Shown here piece by piece: positions 15,701 to 25,177 of a DNA stretch of 64,000 bases. The DNA lies in the NCBI RefSeq assembly GCF_019968905.1, contig NZ_CP079946.1, positions 7,661,356-7,725,355 of the forward strand, read 5' to 3'. Both the position numbers and the translations under genes were made by a program. Within the stretch, counting starts at the first letter, position 1. Every line of letters starts with the position of its first letter. The notes under the pieces were generated by a model. That model saw only the letters and a list, made by a program, of their open reading frames with translations. It had not been told where the DNA came from and did no database searches. The DNA comes from Corallococcus sp. EGB (GTDB taxonomy: Bacteria; Myxococcota; Myxococcia; Myxococcales; Myxococcaceae).

Positions 15701-18700
15701 TCAGGGGCGCCGTGCGGTGGCGAGCGGCCCGCTCCACTCGCGCGTGAGGTTGGGATTGCGCGCGAGCGCCTCTTCCAGCTCCTGGAGGGCCCCGGTCCTT
15801 TCGGCGGCCGCCCCCGCGCTCCATTGAAGCGTGGCCCGCAGCGCGTGAGCCGCGGCCAGGTCGGGGCGGGCCCTCAGGGCCTCTTCCGCGAGCCGCTGCC
15901 CCTGCTGGAGCCACGCGCCCACCGGGTCTCCGGCCCGCCTTCGCGGCTCCAGAGCGCGCAGGTAGAAGAGCCCGGCCTCCAGGCGGTAGTCCGACTCCTC
16001 TGGCGCCAGCGCGAGGGCCTTCTCGAAGCAGCGCACCGCCTCCTCCCATGCGCCCTCCGGACGCGCGCCGCGCCGCGTGCTCCAGCGCACCTGGAGCTCC
16101 CGGAGGTTACCGGACTGAAGCCACAGTTCCGCGTCCTCGGGGTTCTTCTCCAGCGCGGCCTCGATCTCCTGCCGGGCCCGCGCGAGCTCGCCACCGGGGT
16201 CCGTTCCCTGCTCCAATTCGAAGCGCGCCTGGAGGACGTGCGCGGTGCCCAGCACCCCCCGCAGCCAGGTGGCGCCCGGCATCCGCTCCAGGGCCTGGCC
16301 CACGGCCTTCACTGCCTCGCGCACCGCCGGGCGGGGGTCCTCTCCGCGCGCGAGGAGGTACTGGCCCCGGCGGATGAACAGCGCGCCCAGGTTGGACCAG
16401 GCGAAGCCCTGGGCCGGCGCGACCGCGATGGCCTGCTCGAACGAGGCCCGGGCCTCTTCCAGCATGGGGAACGGGTCCTGGCCCTCGTCCCAGCGCTGCT
16501 CGGCCCGCAGGAGAAGCACCACGCCCCGGGCGTTGTGGAGGTTGGGGATGCGGGGGTTGATGGCCAGCCCCTGCCGGTATTGCTCCAGGGCCGCCTCCAG
16601 GTCGGGCCCCATGGGCTCGCCGCGGTTGCGCTTGCGGCGGGCCAGCTGTTCGTGGACCTGCCCCGCGTAGAAGTACGGCACCACGTGCTGGGGGTTGAGC
16701 GTCCGGGCCTGCTCGAGCACGCGCGCGGCCTCCCCCAGGTCCTCCTCCGCCCGGGGATTTCGCGGCAGCGAGGCCCGGGCGAAGAGCGCGCCACCCAGGT
16801 TGATCCAGTCCTCCGGGACGCGCGGGTCGCGCGCGATGGCCGCCTGATAGGCGCGGATGGCCTGGCCCCGGTGCTCCTGGGAGTCCACACCCAGCGAGTC
16901 CTCGTGGTCCGCCCACGTCTTGAACACGAGCCCCAGGTCGCCGTGGTAGGCGCGGTCCCGCTGGGGCTCGGGGATGCGCTCGAAGAGCGCGGCGGCCTGG
17001 CCCAGCAGCTCGCGCGGGTCCTCGCCCCGCTCGACGCGGTAGCGCGCCTGGAGCCAGGTGGTGCGCGCCAGGTTGAGCAGGGCCTCCGCGTCCCCGGGCG
17101 CCACCGCCAGGGCGCGGCGGGCGGCATCGAGCGCCTGGCCCAGGGGCTCCAGGCCCACGTCCCCCTGGGGGAGCTGGTGCTCGGCCAGGCGGTGATTCAC
17201 GCGCGCCAGGCGGGTGAGGCACGCGGCGTCGTCCGGCAGCACGGCGAGGCAGCGCGAGAGGGCCTCCCGCGCGCGCTGGTACGCGGGCACCACGTCGCCC
17301 TTGCCGTACAGCTCCATCACCATCGCGGCGTTCTCCAGCTCCGCCAGGGCGCGGTACACGGCGGGCTCGCTCTGCGCGGTGTCGGCGGCGGCGGCGTAGG
17401 CCTTGCGCCCCGCCTCGAAGTCCTCGCGCGCGCCCTCCAGGTTCCCCCCATTCCAGCGCTGGAAGGCGCGGGCCTCCAGGATGTCCCCGCGCAGCAGAGG
17501 GGCCTCGTAGAGCCAGGGCCGTGCGCGCACGACGCCCTCGAGCAGGCGCAGGGCCTCCTCGAAGCGCCCGTCGTAGAAGGCGACCCGCGCCGCCCCGTAC
17601 TCCGCGGACTCCATCCGGGCGCCGGCGCTGCGCTGGAGCCACGCGAGCGCCGGAGCGCGGTGCTGAAGCTCCGCGTCGCGCGTGGCGGCCTGCCGCTGCT
17701 CCGGGGTGCGCAGCCGTTGCGACTCCACCAGCAGCCGCTGGTAGCGCTGCCCATGGGCCAACGCCAGGGCGTATGCCACCCGGGGCTGCTGGAAGCCCCC
17801 GTCCCACGCGGCCTGGAGCCGCTCGAGCGCCCGCACCTCGTCCCCGAGCGCGAGGTGCCCCCGCCCCAGCGCGTACCGCCCGGGGCCAAGCGCCGCCGGG
17901 CCCGCTCGCTCGACCTCGGCCTCCAGCTCCAGCAGCTGCTCCTGGAGCTCCCGGCGGTCCTGGCGGACGTCGTGCAGGCGCGAGAGCGCGGAGTAGCGGG
18001 CCAGGGATTCGAGGGCCTCCACCTTCTCCGTGAAGCGCTGGACCCATTGCTCACGCCGGGCGGCCTCCCGGCGTCCCCAGGCGCCCCAGCCCAGCGCCAC
18101 CGTCACGGCGAGCAGCCCCGCCCCGCCCACGGAGGCCAGCACCCGGTGCTTGCGCAGCCGCTTGCGCAGCGCATGGCCAAAGGCGGTGCGCGCCCGCACC
18201 GGCTCGCCCGCGAGGAAGCGCTCCAGGTCCTCCGCCAGGGCGCGCGCCGAGTCGTAGCGGGCGTCGCGGTCCTTTTCCAGGCACTTGAGGGTGATGGCCT
18301 CCAGGTCCACTGGCAGCCCGGGCACGATGCGCCGGGGCGAGACGGGCTCCCAGGTGGCGATGTGGCCGAGCACCTCCAGGCCGTTGTCGCCGGGAACGGG
18401 GAACTGGCCGGTGAGGAGGAAGTAGAGCGTGGCGCCCAGGCTGTAGACGTCCGCGCGCCGGTCCAGCCCGCTCACCTCGCCGCGCGCCTGCTCCGGGGCC
18501 ATGAAGTGGGGCGTGCCCAGCACCGTCCCGGAGGCGGTGACGGAGGCCTGGAGTTCGCGCGCCAGCCCGAAGTCCATCACGTAGGGGCGCAGGGCCCCGT
18601 CCTCGGCGCGCTCCACCAGGATGTTGGAGGGCTTCACGTCCCGGTGGATGAGCCCCACGCGGTGCGCTTCGTGAAGCCCCAGCGCGGCCTCACGCAGCAC

Positions 18701-19306
18701 CAGGGCCTTCTGCTCCACGCTGAGCGCGTTCACCAGCGCGCCCAGCGGCTCGCCGTCGATGTACTGCATGGCGATGAAGACCCGGCCCTCGACGTGGCCG
18801 ACCTCGTACACCTGGCACACGCGCTCGTGCTTCACCCGGGCCTGGGCGCGGGCCTCGGAGACGAAGCGGTGGGTGAGCGCGGCGTCCTCGTCGCGCACGA
18901 ACTTGAGGGCCACCTGGCGGTGCAGCCGCGGGTCCCACGCGAGGAACACGCGCCCCATTCCGCCCTGCCCCAAGAAGCGCAGGGGCTGGTAGCGCTCCCA
19001 GCCAGGCAGGGGGAAGGCCTGGATCTCTGGCGACCTCGGGGCCCGCGACGTCCTTCCAGCCGCCGGATCGACGGTGTGGGTCTCCTCGGCGCCGATTCCC
19101 ACCACGGGGGGCGGCGCCCGCACCACGGGGGGCGCGTCCAGCAGCGAGGCCAGGGTCTGCTCGGACAGCGCGCCCCGCTCCCGGAGCAGTTCCAGCGGCC
19201 GCCTTCCCAGCCGCAGCGCCTCCTCCCGCAGGACCCGCGCCTCCTCCCGGCTCACCAGTCCTTCATCGATGGCCAGCCAGAGTTCCGATTCGAAGTCGTG
19301 TTCCAT
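15701..19306 (-). CDS. Membrane Ser/Thr protein kinase with TPR sensor region
   Basis: 1201 aa from ATG 19306. N-terminal helical region (1-60), linker, then a PknB-type kinase domain (about 97-365): GQGGMGRV loop, Lys in VALKFV, HRDVKPSN (about 218-225), DFG, and FMAPEQ. All catalytic residues are present. One membrane segment follows (about 390-412; LASVGGAGLLAVTVALGWGAW). The remaining 780 residues are TPR-like helical repeats (A..A...DP-type units), a probable scaffold or sensor outside the membrane. Classic myxobacterial receptor-like kinase. A GACGGTCG/CGACCGTC inverted repeat lies 84 nt upstream. There is no clear Shine-Dalgarno before the ATG, so the exact start is moderately sure. 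Confidence 0.9.
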   Translation of the reverse strand: MEHDFESELWLAIDEGLVSREEARVLREEALRLGRRPLELLRERGALSEQTLASLLDAPPVVRAPPPVVGIGAEETHTVDPAAGRTSRAPRSPEIQAFPLPGWERYQPLRFLGQGGMGRVFLAWDPRLHRQVALKFVRDEDAALTHRFVSEARAQARVKHERVCQVYEVGHVEGRVFIAMQYIDGEPLGALVNALSVEQKALVLREAALGLHEAHRVGLIHRDVKPSNILVERAEDGALRPYVMDFGLARELQASVTASGTVLGTPHFMAPEQARGEVSGLDRRADVYSLGATLYFLLTGQFPVPGDNGLEVLGHIATWEPVSPRRIVPGLPVDLEAITLKCLEKDRDARYDSARALAEDLERFLAGEPVRARTAFGHALRKRLRKHRVLASVGGAGLLAVTVALGWGAWGRREAARREQWVQRFTEKVEALESLARYSALSRLHDVRQDRRELQEQLLELEAEVERAGPAALGPGRYALGRGHLALGDEVRALERLQAAWDGGFQQPRVAYALALAHGQRYQRLLVESQRLRTPEQRQAATRDAELQHRAPALAWLQRSAGARMESAEYGAARVAFYDGRFEEALRLLEGVVRARPWLYEAPLLRGDILEARAFQRWNGGNLEGAREDFEAGRKAYAAAADTAQSEPAVYRALAELENAAMVMELYGKGDVVPAYQRAREALSRCLAVLPDDAACLTRLARVNHRLAEHQLPQGDVGLEPLGQALDAARRALAVAPGDAEALLNLARTTWLQARYRVERGEDPRELLGQAAALFERIPEPQRDRAYHGDLGLVFKTWADHEDSLGVDSQEHRGQAIRAYQAAIARDPRVPEDWINLGGALFARASLPRNPRAEEDLGEAARVLEQARTLNPQHVVPYFYAGQVHEQLARRKRNRGEPMGPDLEAALEQYRQGLAINPRIPNLHNARGVVLLLRAEQRWDEGQDPFPMLEEARASFEQAIAVAPAQGFAWSNLGALFIRRGQYLLARGEDPRPAVREAVKAVGQALERMPGATWLRGVLGTAHVLQARFELEQGTDPGGELARARQEIEAALEKNPEDAELWLQSGNLRELQVRWSTRRGARPEGAWEEAVRCFEKALALAPEESDYRLEAGLFYLRALEPRRRAGDPVGAWLQQGQRLAEEALRARPDLAAAHALRATLQWSAGAAAERTGALQELEEALARNPNLTREWSGPLATARRP

Positions 19307-19389
19307 GGGGGGCGGCGGGCGTTGGGGACCCGGCTGGCGGCGGAGTATGGCGCCCGCACCGAAGGGACGAGAAGAGCCCCCGGCCGCCG

Positions 19390-19416
19390 GACGGTCGGCG
19401 GCTGTCGGCGACCGTC
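19390..19416. repeat. 8-bp inverted repeat upstream of the TPR kinase
   Basis: GACGGTCG (19390-19397) and CGACCGTC (19409-19416), loop 11 nt. It could be an operator for the kinase or part of the P450 terminator region. Confidence 0.35.
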
Positions 19417-19445
19417 GGCGGCCCCGAGGCTGCCGGAGCGTGCGC

Positions 19446-19488
19446 CCATGGCCTGAAGCCATGGACTGGCACCCTGCTTGCTCAGGGT
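19446..19488 (-). terminator. Two hairpins after the cytochrome P450 gene
   Basis: Reading the minus strand after the P450 stop: ACCCTG-loop-CAGGGT (19471-19488), then CCATGGC/GCCATGG (19446-19464). No T-tract. Likely transcription end. Confidence 0.45.
19467..19482 (+). promoter_or_regulatory. Exact sigma-54 consensus facing antisense into the P450 gene
   Basis: TGGCAC-N5-TTGCT on the plus strand. It points toward the 3' end of the P450 gene, with no sense gene downstream for 1.3 kb. It overlaps the terminator hairpin, so it may be chance. Confidence 0.25.
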
Positions 19489-19503
19489 CTGGCCCCGCGC
19501 GCC

Positions 19504-20691
19504 TCAGGCGTGCGGGATGAGGGGCATCGTCAGCGGGCCGCGCACGGTGAGGGAGGTGTTCCACTTCACCGGGCCCGTGGGCGTGAAGCGCGTGAAGCGG
19601 GACAGCAGGACCTCCAGGCCCACGCGCGCCTCCAGCCGGGCCAGCGGCGCGCCCAGGCAGAAGTGGATGCCGTGGCCGAAGGGCATGTTGTTCACGCCCT
19701 CGCGGTCCATGTCGAAGGTGTCCGGGTCCTTGAAGCGCTCGCCGTCGCGGCACGCGGAGCCGACCATCAGCGCCACGCGCGCGCCCTCGGGAATCACCAC
19801 GCCCGCGACCTGCGTCTCCTTCGTGGTGACGCGCACGAGTCCATGCACGGAGGGCTCGTAGCGAAGCACCTCCTCCACGAAGCGGCCCACATGGGACGGG
19901 TTCTCACGCAGGCGGGTCACCAGGTGCGGCTGCTCCATCAACAGGCGCACGCTGTGGCTGACGAGCTGCACGGTGGTCTCCAGCCCCGCCACCACCAGGA
20001 GGAAGAGGAAGCTCATCACCTCCGCGTCGGAGAGCGCCTCGCCGTCCACGCGCGACTTCACCAGGTCGGACACCATGTCGTCCTGCGGGTGGCGGCGGCG
20101 CTCGGCGACGACGTCGGACAGGTAGTCCTCCATCTCTCGCACCGTGGCGCGGATGGAGTCGTGCCGGTGGGTGTCCTTCTCCGTCGTGCCGGACACGCTG
20201 GACAGGTCCACCGACCAGCGCTTGTAGCGGGCCGTCATGGTGGGGTCCAAGGCGAACAGCTCGCCAATCACGCTCGCGGGCAGCGGCATGGCGAAGGCGT
20301 CCACGAAGTCCACCTCGCGCTCCGGCGTCAGCCGCTCCGCCAATGATTGCGCGAAGCCGCGGATGCGCGGCTCCAGGCGGTTCACCGCCGCGGGCGTCCA
20401 CGCGCGGCTCACCAGCGTGCGCAGCCGCATGTGGTGCGGCGGGTCCATGACGATCATCGACTCGGAGAAGGGGTTGTGGCCCAGCCACGGCGGCGCGGTG
20501 GTGGTGCGCACTCCGGCGGAGGAGAAGACCTGCGGGTTCTTGAAGGCCGCCGCCACGTCCTCGAAGCGCGTGATGGCCCACAGGCCTCCGGGCTCCACCT
20601 GACACACGGGCGCGTTGCGCCGCAGCTCCGCGTAGACGGGGTAGGGATTGGCCCGGACTTCCGGCGCCATCAGGTTCACGCGTTCAGTCAT
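19504..20691 (-). CDS. Cytochrome P450
   Basis: 395 aa, typical length of soluble bacterial class I P450s. Heme-binding loop FGHGIHFCLGAPLAR (axial Cys), I-helix VVAGLETT for oxygen activation, K-helix ExxR in EEVLRYEP, and a DPPHHMRLR C-helix segment. It hydroxylates or otherwise oxidises an unknown small molecule and needs a ferredoxin and reductase, which are not nearby. Start ATG 20691 has AGGAAAGG upstream and a -35/-10-like pair (20742-20747, 20719-20724). Divergent from the lipoprotein esterase, with overlapping promoters, so the two might be co-regulated. Confidence 0.94.
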   Translation of the reverse strand: MTERVNLMAPEVRANPYPVYAELRRNAPVCQVEPGGLWAITRFEDVAAAFKNPQVFSSAGVRTTTAPPWLGHNPFSESMIVMDPPHHMRLRTLVSRAWTPAAVNRLEPRIRGFAQSLAERLTPEREVDFVDAFAMPLPASVIGELFALDPTMTARYKRWSVDLSSVSGTTEKDTHRHDSIRATVREMEDYLSDVVAERRRHPQDDMVSDLVKSRVDGEALSDAEVMSFLFLLVVAGLETTVQLVSHSVRLLMEQPHLVTRLRENPSHVGRFVEEVLRYEPSVHGLVRVTTKETQVAGVVIPEGARVALMVGSACRDGERFKDPDTFDMDREGVNNMPFGHGIHFCLGAPLARLEARVGLEVLLSRFTRFTPTGPVKWNTSLTVRGPLTMPLIPHA

Positions 20692-20718
20692 GGAAGAATT
20701 TCCTTTCCTGATTGGAAA

Positions 20719-20747
20719 TCTATACCCGCTATACTCGCTGCTGAACA
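20719..20747 (-). promoter_or_regulatory. Putative sigma-70-type promoter of the P450 gene
   Basis: Minus strand TGTTCA (20742-20747), 17-nt spacer, TATAGA (20719-20724), in an AT-rich island. AGGAAAGG follows before the ATG at 20691. Confidence 0.5.
20730..20735 (+). promoter_or_regulatory. Putative -10 box for the lipoprotein esterase
   Basis: TATACT on the plus strand, 42 nt before the ATG at 20778, with a poor -35. It lies inside the P450 promoter spacer, so the two divergent promoters would compete. Confidence 0.35.
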
Positions 20748-20777
20748 GAGGCGCCGCCTCCCCTCCTTCGAGTCACC

Positions 20778-21806
20778 ATGTCCCGCTTCGTCCTCGCCGC
20801 CGTCCTCGCCCTGGGCTTGTCCGCGTGTTCCGACGACCCCGATGAAGTCACGCCTGACTCCGGCACCCACCCCACCACCGACGCGGGCCACGACGCGGGC
20901 TCGGACGTGGACGCCGGCACGGACGCTGGGACTGAGGTGGATGCGGGCACGGACGCGGGCACGGATGCCGGGATGGACGCGGGGACGGACGCCGGGACGG
21001 ATGCCGGGACGGACGCAGGCACGGGCAGCTCGCACGGCTCCGGGAAGCTCGCGTGCCGCAAGACCGGCACGGTGAACACGGACGCGGGCACGCTGACGTA
21101 CTGCGTGTCCCAGGTGGGCGCGACGGAGGTGAAGTACATCGAGCCGAAGCAGGGCATCACGCCCGGGCCCATGCGGCTGGCCATCTACCTGCACGGTGAC
21201 GGCGCGCTCACATACACCGGCTCCAATGGCGGAAGCCCTCGCTCGCTGTTCACGCACGGCGGCTGGACCTACGGGCACAACACGCTCTACGTGACGGCGC
21301 TCGCGCCCAACAAGTGCGCGTGGTGGACGGTGCCGGAGCGCACGGACTGCACCACGGACGCGCCGGTGGAGGCGCGCGACCTGGAGGGGCGGAACGCGGC
21401 GGAGCTGGTGTCGCTCATCGAGGCGCTGCGCAAGGGCTGGGACATCCAGGACGGCCCCATCCTCTTCGGCGGTTCGTCGGGCGGCTCCATCGAGCTGACG
21501 GCCAGCTTCCTGCCCCGCTACGGCGACCGCTACCCGGGCATCTACGCGCTGAGCTGCGGCGGTGAGAAGCCGTGGACGGGCAACATGGACTGGGACGCGT
21601 CGAACGCGACGCTGCGCGGCGGCACGAGGTTCTACTTCACCTACGGCGACCAGGACTTCCTCTACAACGACATCCAGGACGCGAAGGCGTACTTCGGCGG
21701 GCTCCAGTTCCCGGTGAGCGACAAGGTCATCCCCGGCGCGGCGCACTGCGCGTTCGACCAGGTGGGCCGCGTCACGGAAGTGTGGAACGAGGCCACCGCG
21801 CAGTAA
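20778..21806 (+). CDS. Lipoprotein alpha/beta-hydrolase (poly-esterase-like)
   Basis: 342 aa. Signal peptide with lipobox ALGLSAC (Cys about 17). A linker of about 55 residues (34-88) is built from Asp-Ala-Gly-Thr repeats encoded by 12-bp units. The hydrolase domain follows, with an oxyanion-like YLHGDG, nucleophile Ser in FGGSSGGS, an Asp in TYGDQDFLY and a late His in GAAHCAFD. This looks like the PHB-depolymerase/feruloyl-esterase branch. Probably anchored in the outer membrane with the catalytic domain on a flexible tether. Substrate unknown. Divergent from the P450; a strong hairpin follows the stop. Confidence 0.85.
   Translation: MSRFVLAAVLALGLSACSDDPDEVTPDSGTHPTTDAGHDAGSDVDAGTDAGTEVDAGTDAGTDAGMDAGTDAGTDAGTDAGTGSSHGSGKLACRKTGTVNTDAGTLTYCVSQVGATEVKYIEPKQGITPGPMRLAIYLHGDGALTYTGSNGGSPRSLFTHGGWTYGHNTLYVTALAPNKCAWWTVPERTDCTTDAPVEARDLEGRNAAELVSLIEALRKGWDIQDGPILFGGSSGGSIELTASFLPRYGDRYPGIYALSCGGEKPWTGNMDWDASNATLRGGTRFYFTYGDQDFLYNDIQDAKAYFGGLQFPVSDKVIPGAAHCAFDQVGRVTEVWNEATAQ
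20910..21026 (+). repeat. 12-bp tandem repeats coding Asp-Ala-Gly-Thr linker
   Basis: Degenerate copies of GACGCGGGCACG inside the lipoprotein esterase gene. In-frame, so copy changes would alter only linker length. Confidence 0.8.
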
Positions 21807-21821
21807 CGGCGGCCTCCCCCG

Positions 21822-21859
21822 CTCCGCTTCTCGCGGTGATTCCATCGCAAGAAGCGGAG
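21822..21859 (+). terminator. Hairpin after the esterase gene
   Basis: CTCCGCTTCT (21822-21831) pairs with AGAAGCGGAG (21850-21859), with three further inner pairs after one mismatch. It lies 16 nt after the stop. Confidence 0.55.
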
Positions 21860-21915
21860 TGCGCGGGACCCATTAAGCCCCTAGCGTGAGGTGCATCCTC
21901 TTTTCCGGAGTCCGG

Positions 21916-22542
21916 ATGCGCCTCTACGACTATCTGCCTTCCGCGAACGGCTACAAGATCCGCACGCTGCTCGCTCAGCTTGGAATCGCATACGAGCTGG
22001 TGCCGGTGGACATCTTCGCGGGAGAGAGCCACACGGCGGACTTCCACGCGAACAAGAACCCGGACGGCCGCATCCCGGTGCTGGAGCCGGAGCCGGGACG
22101 GTTCCTCGCGGAGTCCAACGCCATCCTGTTGTTCCTGGCGGAGGGCACGCGCTTGCTGCCCGAGGACCGCTTCGCTCGCGCGCAGGTGCACCAGTGGATG
22201 TTCTTCGAGCAGAACACCGTGGAGCCGAACCTCGGCACCGCGCGCTTCTGGCTCCTCACCGGCCGGCAATCGCCACAGTCGGAGGTGCTCCGCAATCGCG
22301 TGCAGAACGGTGAGCGCGCGCTGGGTGCGCTGGAGCGTCACCTGGGCAAGCACACGTTCCTGGTGGACGAGCGCTACACCGTCGCGGACCTCTGCCTCTT
22401 CGCGTACACGCACCTGGCGCCGGAGGCGGGTGTGGACCTGGCGCCCTACCCGTCCGTGCGTGCATGGCTGGAGCGCGTGAAGGCCCAGCCCGGCTTCCTG
22501 GGCCCCGTGCCGCCCTACTCCGCGAATGCGCACGTGCGCTGA
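21916..22542 (+). CDS. Glutathione S-transferase family protein
   Basis: 208 aa. N-terminal thioredoxin-like domain (about 1-80) with YDYLPSANGYKIR (glutathione site), the cis-Pro region GRIPVLEPEPG and the ESNAILLFLAE glutathione-binding Glu-Ser pair. The C-terminal helical domain has DERYTVADLCLFAY, the conserved N-capping segment. Cytoplasmic; conjugates glutathione to electrophiles or has a thiol-redox role. Start ATG 21916 follows CCGGAG. Convergent with the hydrolase gene, only 6 nt between stops. A second GST lies at 43617-44270. Confidence 0.9.
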   Translation: MRLYDYLPSANGYKIRTLLAQLGIAYELVPVDIFAGESHTADFHANKNPDGRIPVLEPEPGRFLAESNAILLFLAEGTRLLPEDRFARAQVHQWMFFEQNTVEPNLGTARFWLLTGRQSPQSEVLRNRVQNGERALGALERHLGKHTFLVDERYTVADLCLFAYTHLAPEAGVDLAPYPSVRAWLERVKAQPGFLGPVPPYSANAHVR

Positions 22543-22548
22543 CGCGGT

Positions 22549-23475
22549 CTACTCATGTTCCGCGGCGACGGCCGCGCGGACCTCCGCGTCCGTGAGCCGC
22601 ACCGCGGGCGCCTCCGCCTTCGCCTCCATCAGCCGCTTCGCCAGCACCTCCGTCACCGGCGCGAGCACGCTGAAATGCGTGGCGCCCGGCACCGCGAGGA
22701 ACGACAGCGGCGCGCCCTTCGCCGCCACGCGCAGCGGTTCGAACGCGTCCATGTTTCCGTGGTCCGAGCCCTCGATGACCTGCGTGGGCACGCGCAGGTG
22801 CTCCACGTAGCTCACCGGGTTGCGCAGCCACAGCTCCGTGCCCCGAGCCCGCCCCAGCAGCGGCACATAGGGCGCGTACTCCGACACGTCATGCACCGGG
22901 CCGAACACGTAGGCACCCTTCAGGCGCGGTGACAGCACCGCCGCCATCAGCGCCATCGTCCCGCCCGTGCTGTGCCCCGCCACGTAGACGCGCGCCGGGT
23001 CCACGTCCGGGCGCTGCGCCACGAAGTCGATGGCGGCGACCACGTCGTCCACCTCGCCCAGGAAGTATTCGCACGCGCCCGGGTTGTCGTTGGACCCGCG
23101 CAGCGACGGCAGCATCAACACGAGCCCCGCCTCGCGGAAGGCCCGCGCGCTCTGATCATTGCTCCGGGGCGACGGAGCCCACGCGAGGCCGTCGATCCCG
23201 AAGTCCATGCCACCGTGGAGCCACACCACCGCCGGCCGCTTCGCGCCCTCGCGCACCGGCGTGACGTAGGCCGCGTTGCTGCCCAGCGGCGCGGGATAGC
23301 GCACCAACTCGAAGAGCTCCTTCGGCGGCGTGGGCGCGGGAGCACGCCGCGCGGGCTCTACCTTCAACTGGGTTTGGAAGCCTTTTCGCAGGTTCACGGA
23401 CGTGGGCGGCGCGGGCTTGGAGCACGCGGCGAGAAAGAGACTGGCCAGCAGGGCATGGCGGGAGGAGGACTTCAT
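22549..23475 (-). CDS. Lipoprotein alpha/beta-hydrolase (dipeptidyl-peptidase/S9-like)
   Basis: 308 aa. Lipoprotein signal LLASLFLAACSKP (Cys about 19), so envelope-anchored. The domain is an S9-type alpha/beta-hydrolase: VVWLHGG (oxyanion), nucleophile in AGHSTGGTMAL, an Asp near VIEGSDHGNMD and a His in GATHFSV. The VDPARVYVAGHS stretch is typical of acylaminoacyl-peptidase-like enzymes. Start ATG 23475 was chosen because it leads straight into the signal peptide; upstream in-frame Mets do not. Divergent from metY across 408 nt. Substrate unknown. Confidence 0.87.
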   Translation of the reverse strand: MKSSSRHALLASLFLAACSKPAPPTSVNLRKGFQTQLKVEPARRAPAPTPPKELFELVRYPAPLGSNAAYVTPVREGAKRPAVVWLHGGMDFGIDGLAWAPSPRSNDQSARAFREAGLVLMLPSLRGSNDNPGACEYFLGEVDDVVAAIDFVAQRPDVDPARVYVAGHSTGGTMALMAAVLSPRLKGAYVFGPVHDVSEYAPYVPLLGRARGTELWLRNPVSYVEHLRVPTQVIEGSDHGNMDAFEPLRVAAKGAPLSFLAVPGATHFSVLAPVTEVLAKRLMEAKAEAPAVRLTDAEVRAAVAAEHE

Positions 23476-23542
23476 TCTGGGGATACGCAGGGAATCCGTG
23501 TCACGGGCCCGCGACATGCGCACGCTGCTTCCGGAGGGTGGC

Positions 23543-23571
23543 TTGACAGCTCGTGGCATCGCGTCTACTTC
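23543..23571 (+). promoter_or_regulatory. Putative promoter of the met operon
   Basis: A perfect -35 TTGACA (23543-23548) with TACTTC 17 nt later (23566-23571). Transcription from here would give a roughly 305-nt leader before metY. Confidence 0.4.
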
Positions 23572-23686
23572 TTCTCGCAGAATGTTCGTCACCTCCGCCA
23601 TGTGCATGTGTTCGATGCCTGTTCCGGGTGGGCCCTTGCCCGCCGCGGTAGGCTGACGCACAGCCTGCCCCTGGCGAGCCAACCGG

Positions 23687-23716
23687 AGCCCACCCACCCG
23701 CGAGGGTCGGTGGGCT
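23687..23716 (+). promoter_or_regulatory. Leader hairpin with GNRA loop upstream of metY
   Basis: AGCCCACC/GGTGGGCT stem, one C-C mismatch, then ACCC/GGGT closed by a GCGA tetraloop. It matches no riboswitch class I can name. Confidence 0.45.
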
Positions 23717-23775
23717 TCGTCGTTCCGGGCCTCCGCTCTCGCATCCCTGCCGAGGAGCGTCGCAGCGCCCACTGA

Positions 23776-25173
<1,398 letters not shown>

Positions 25174-25177
25174 CGCC

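Noticed and set aside
20910-21026. Repeats that could be taken for a CRISPR array
   Set aside because: They are short in-frame 12-bp repeats without unique spacers, coding for a flexible linker.
23751-23775. SAH-riboswitch-like CCGAGGAGCG motif before metY
   Set aside because: The required second half (GCUCGG and the CGCUCA pseudoknot partner) is absent downstream.
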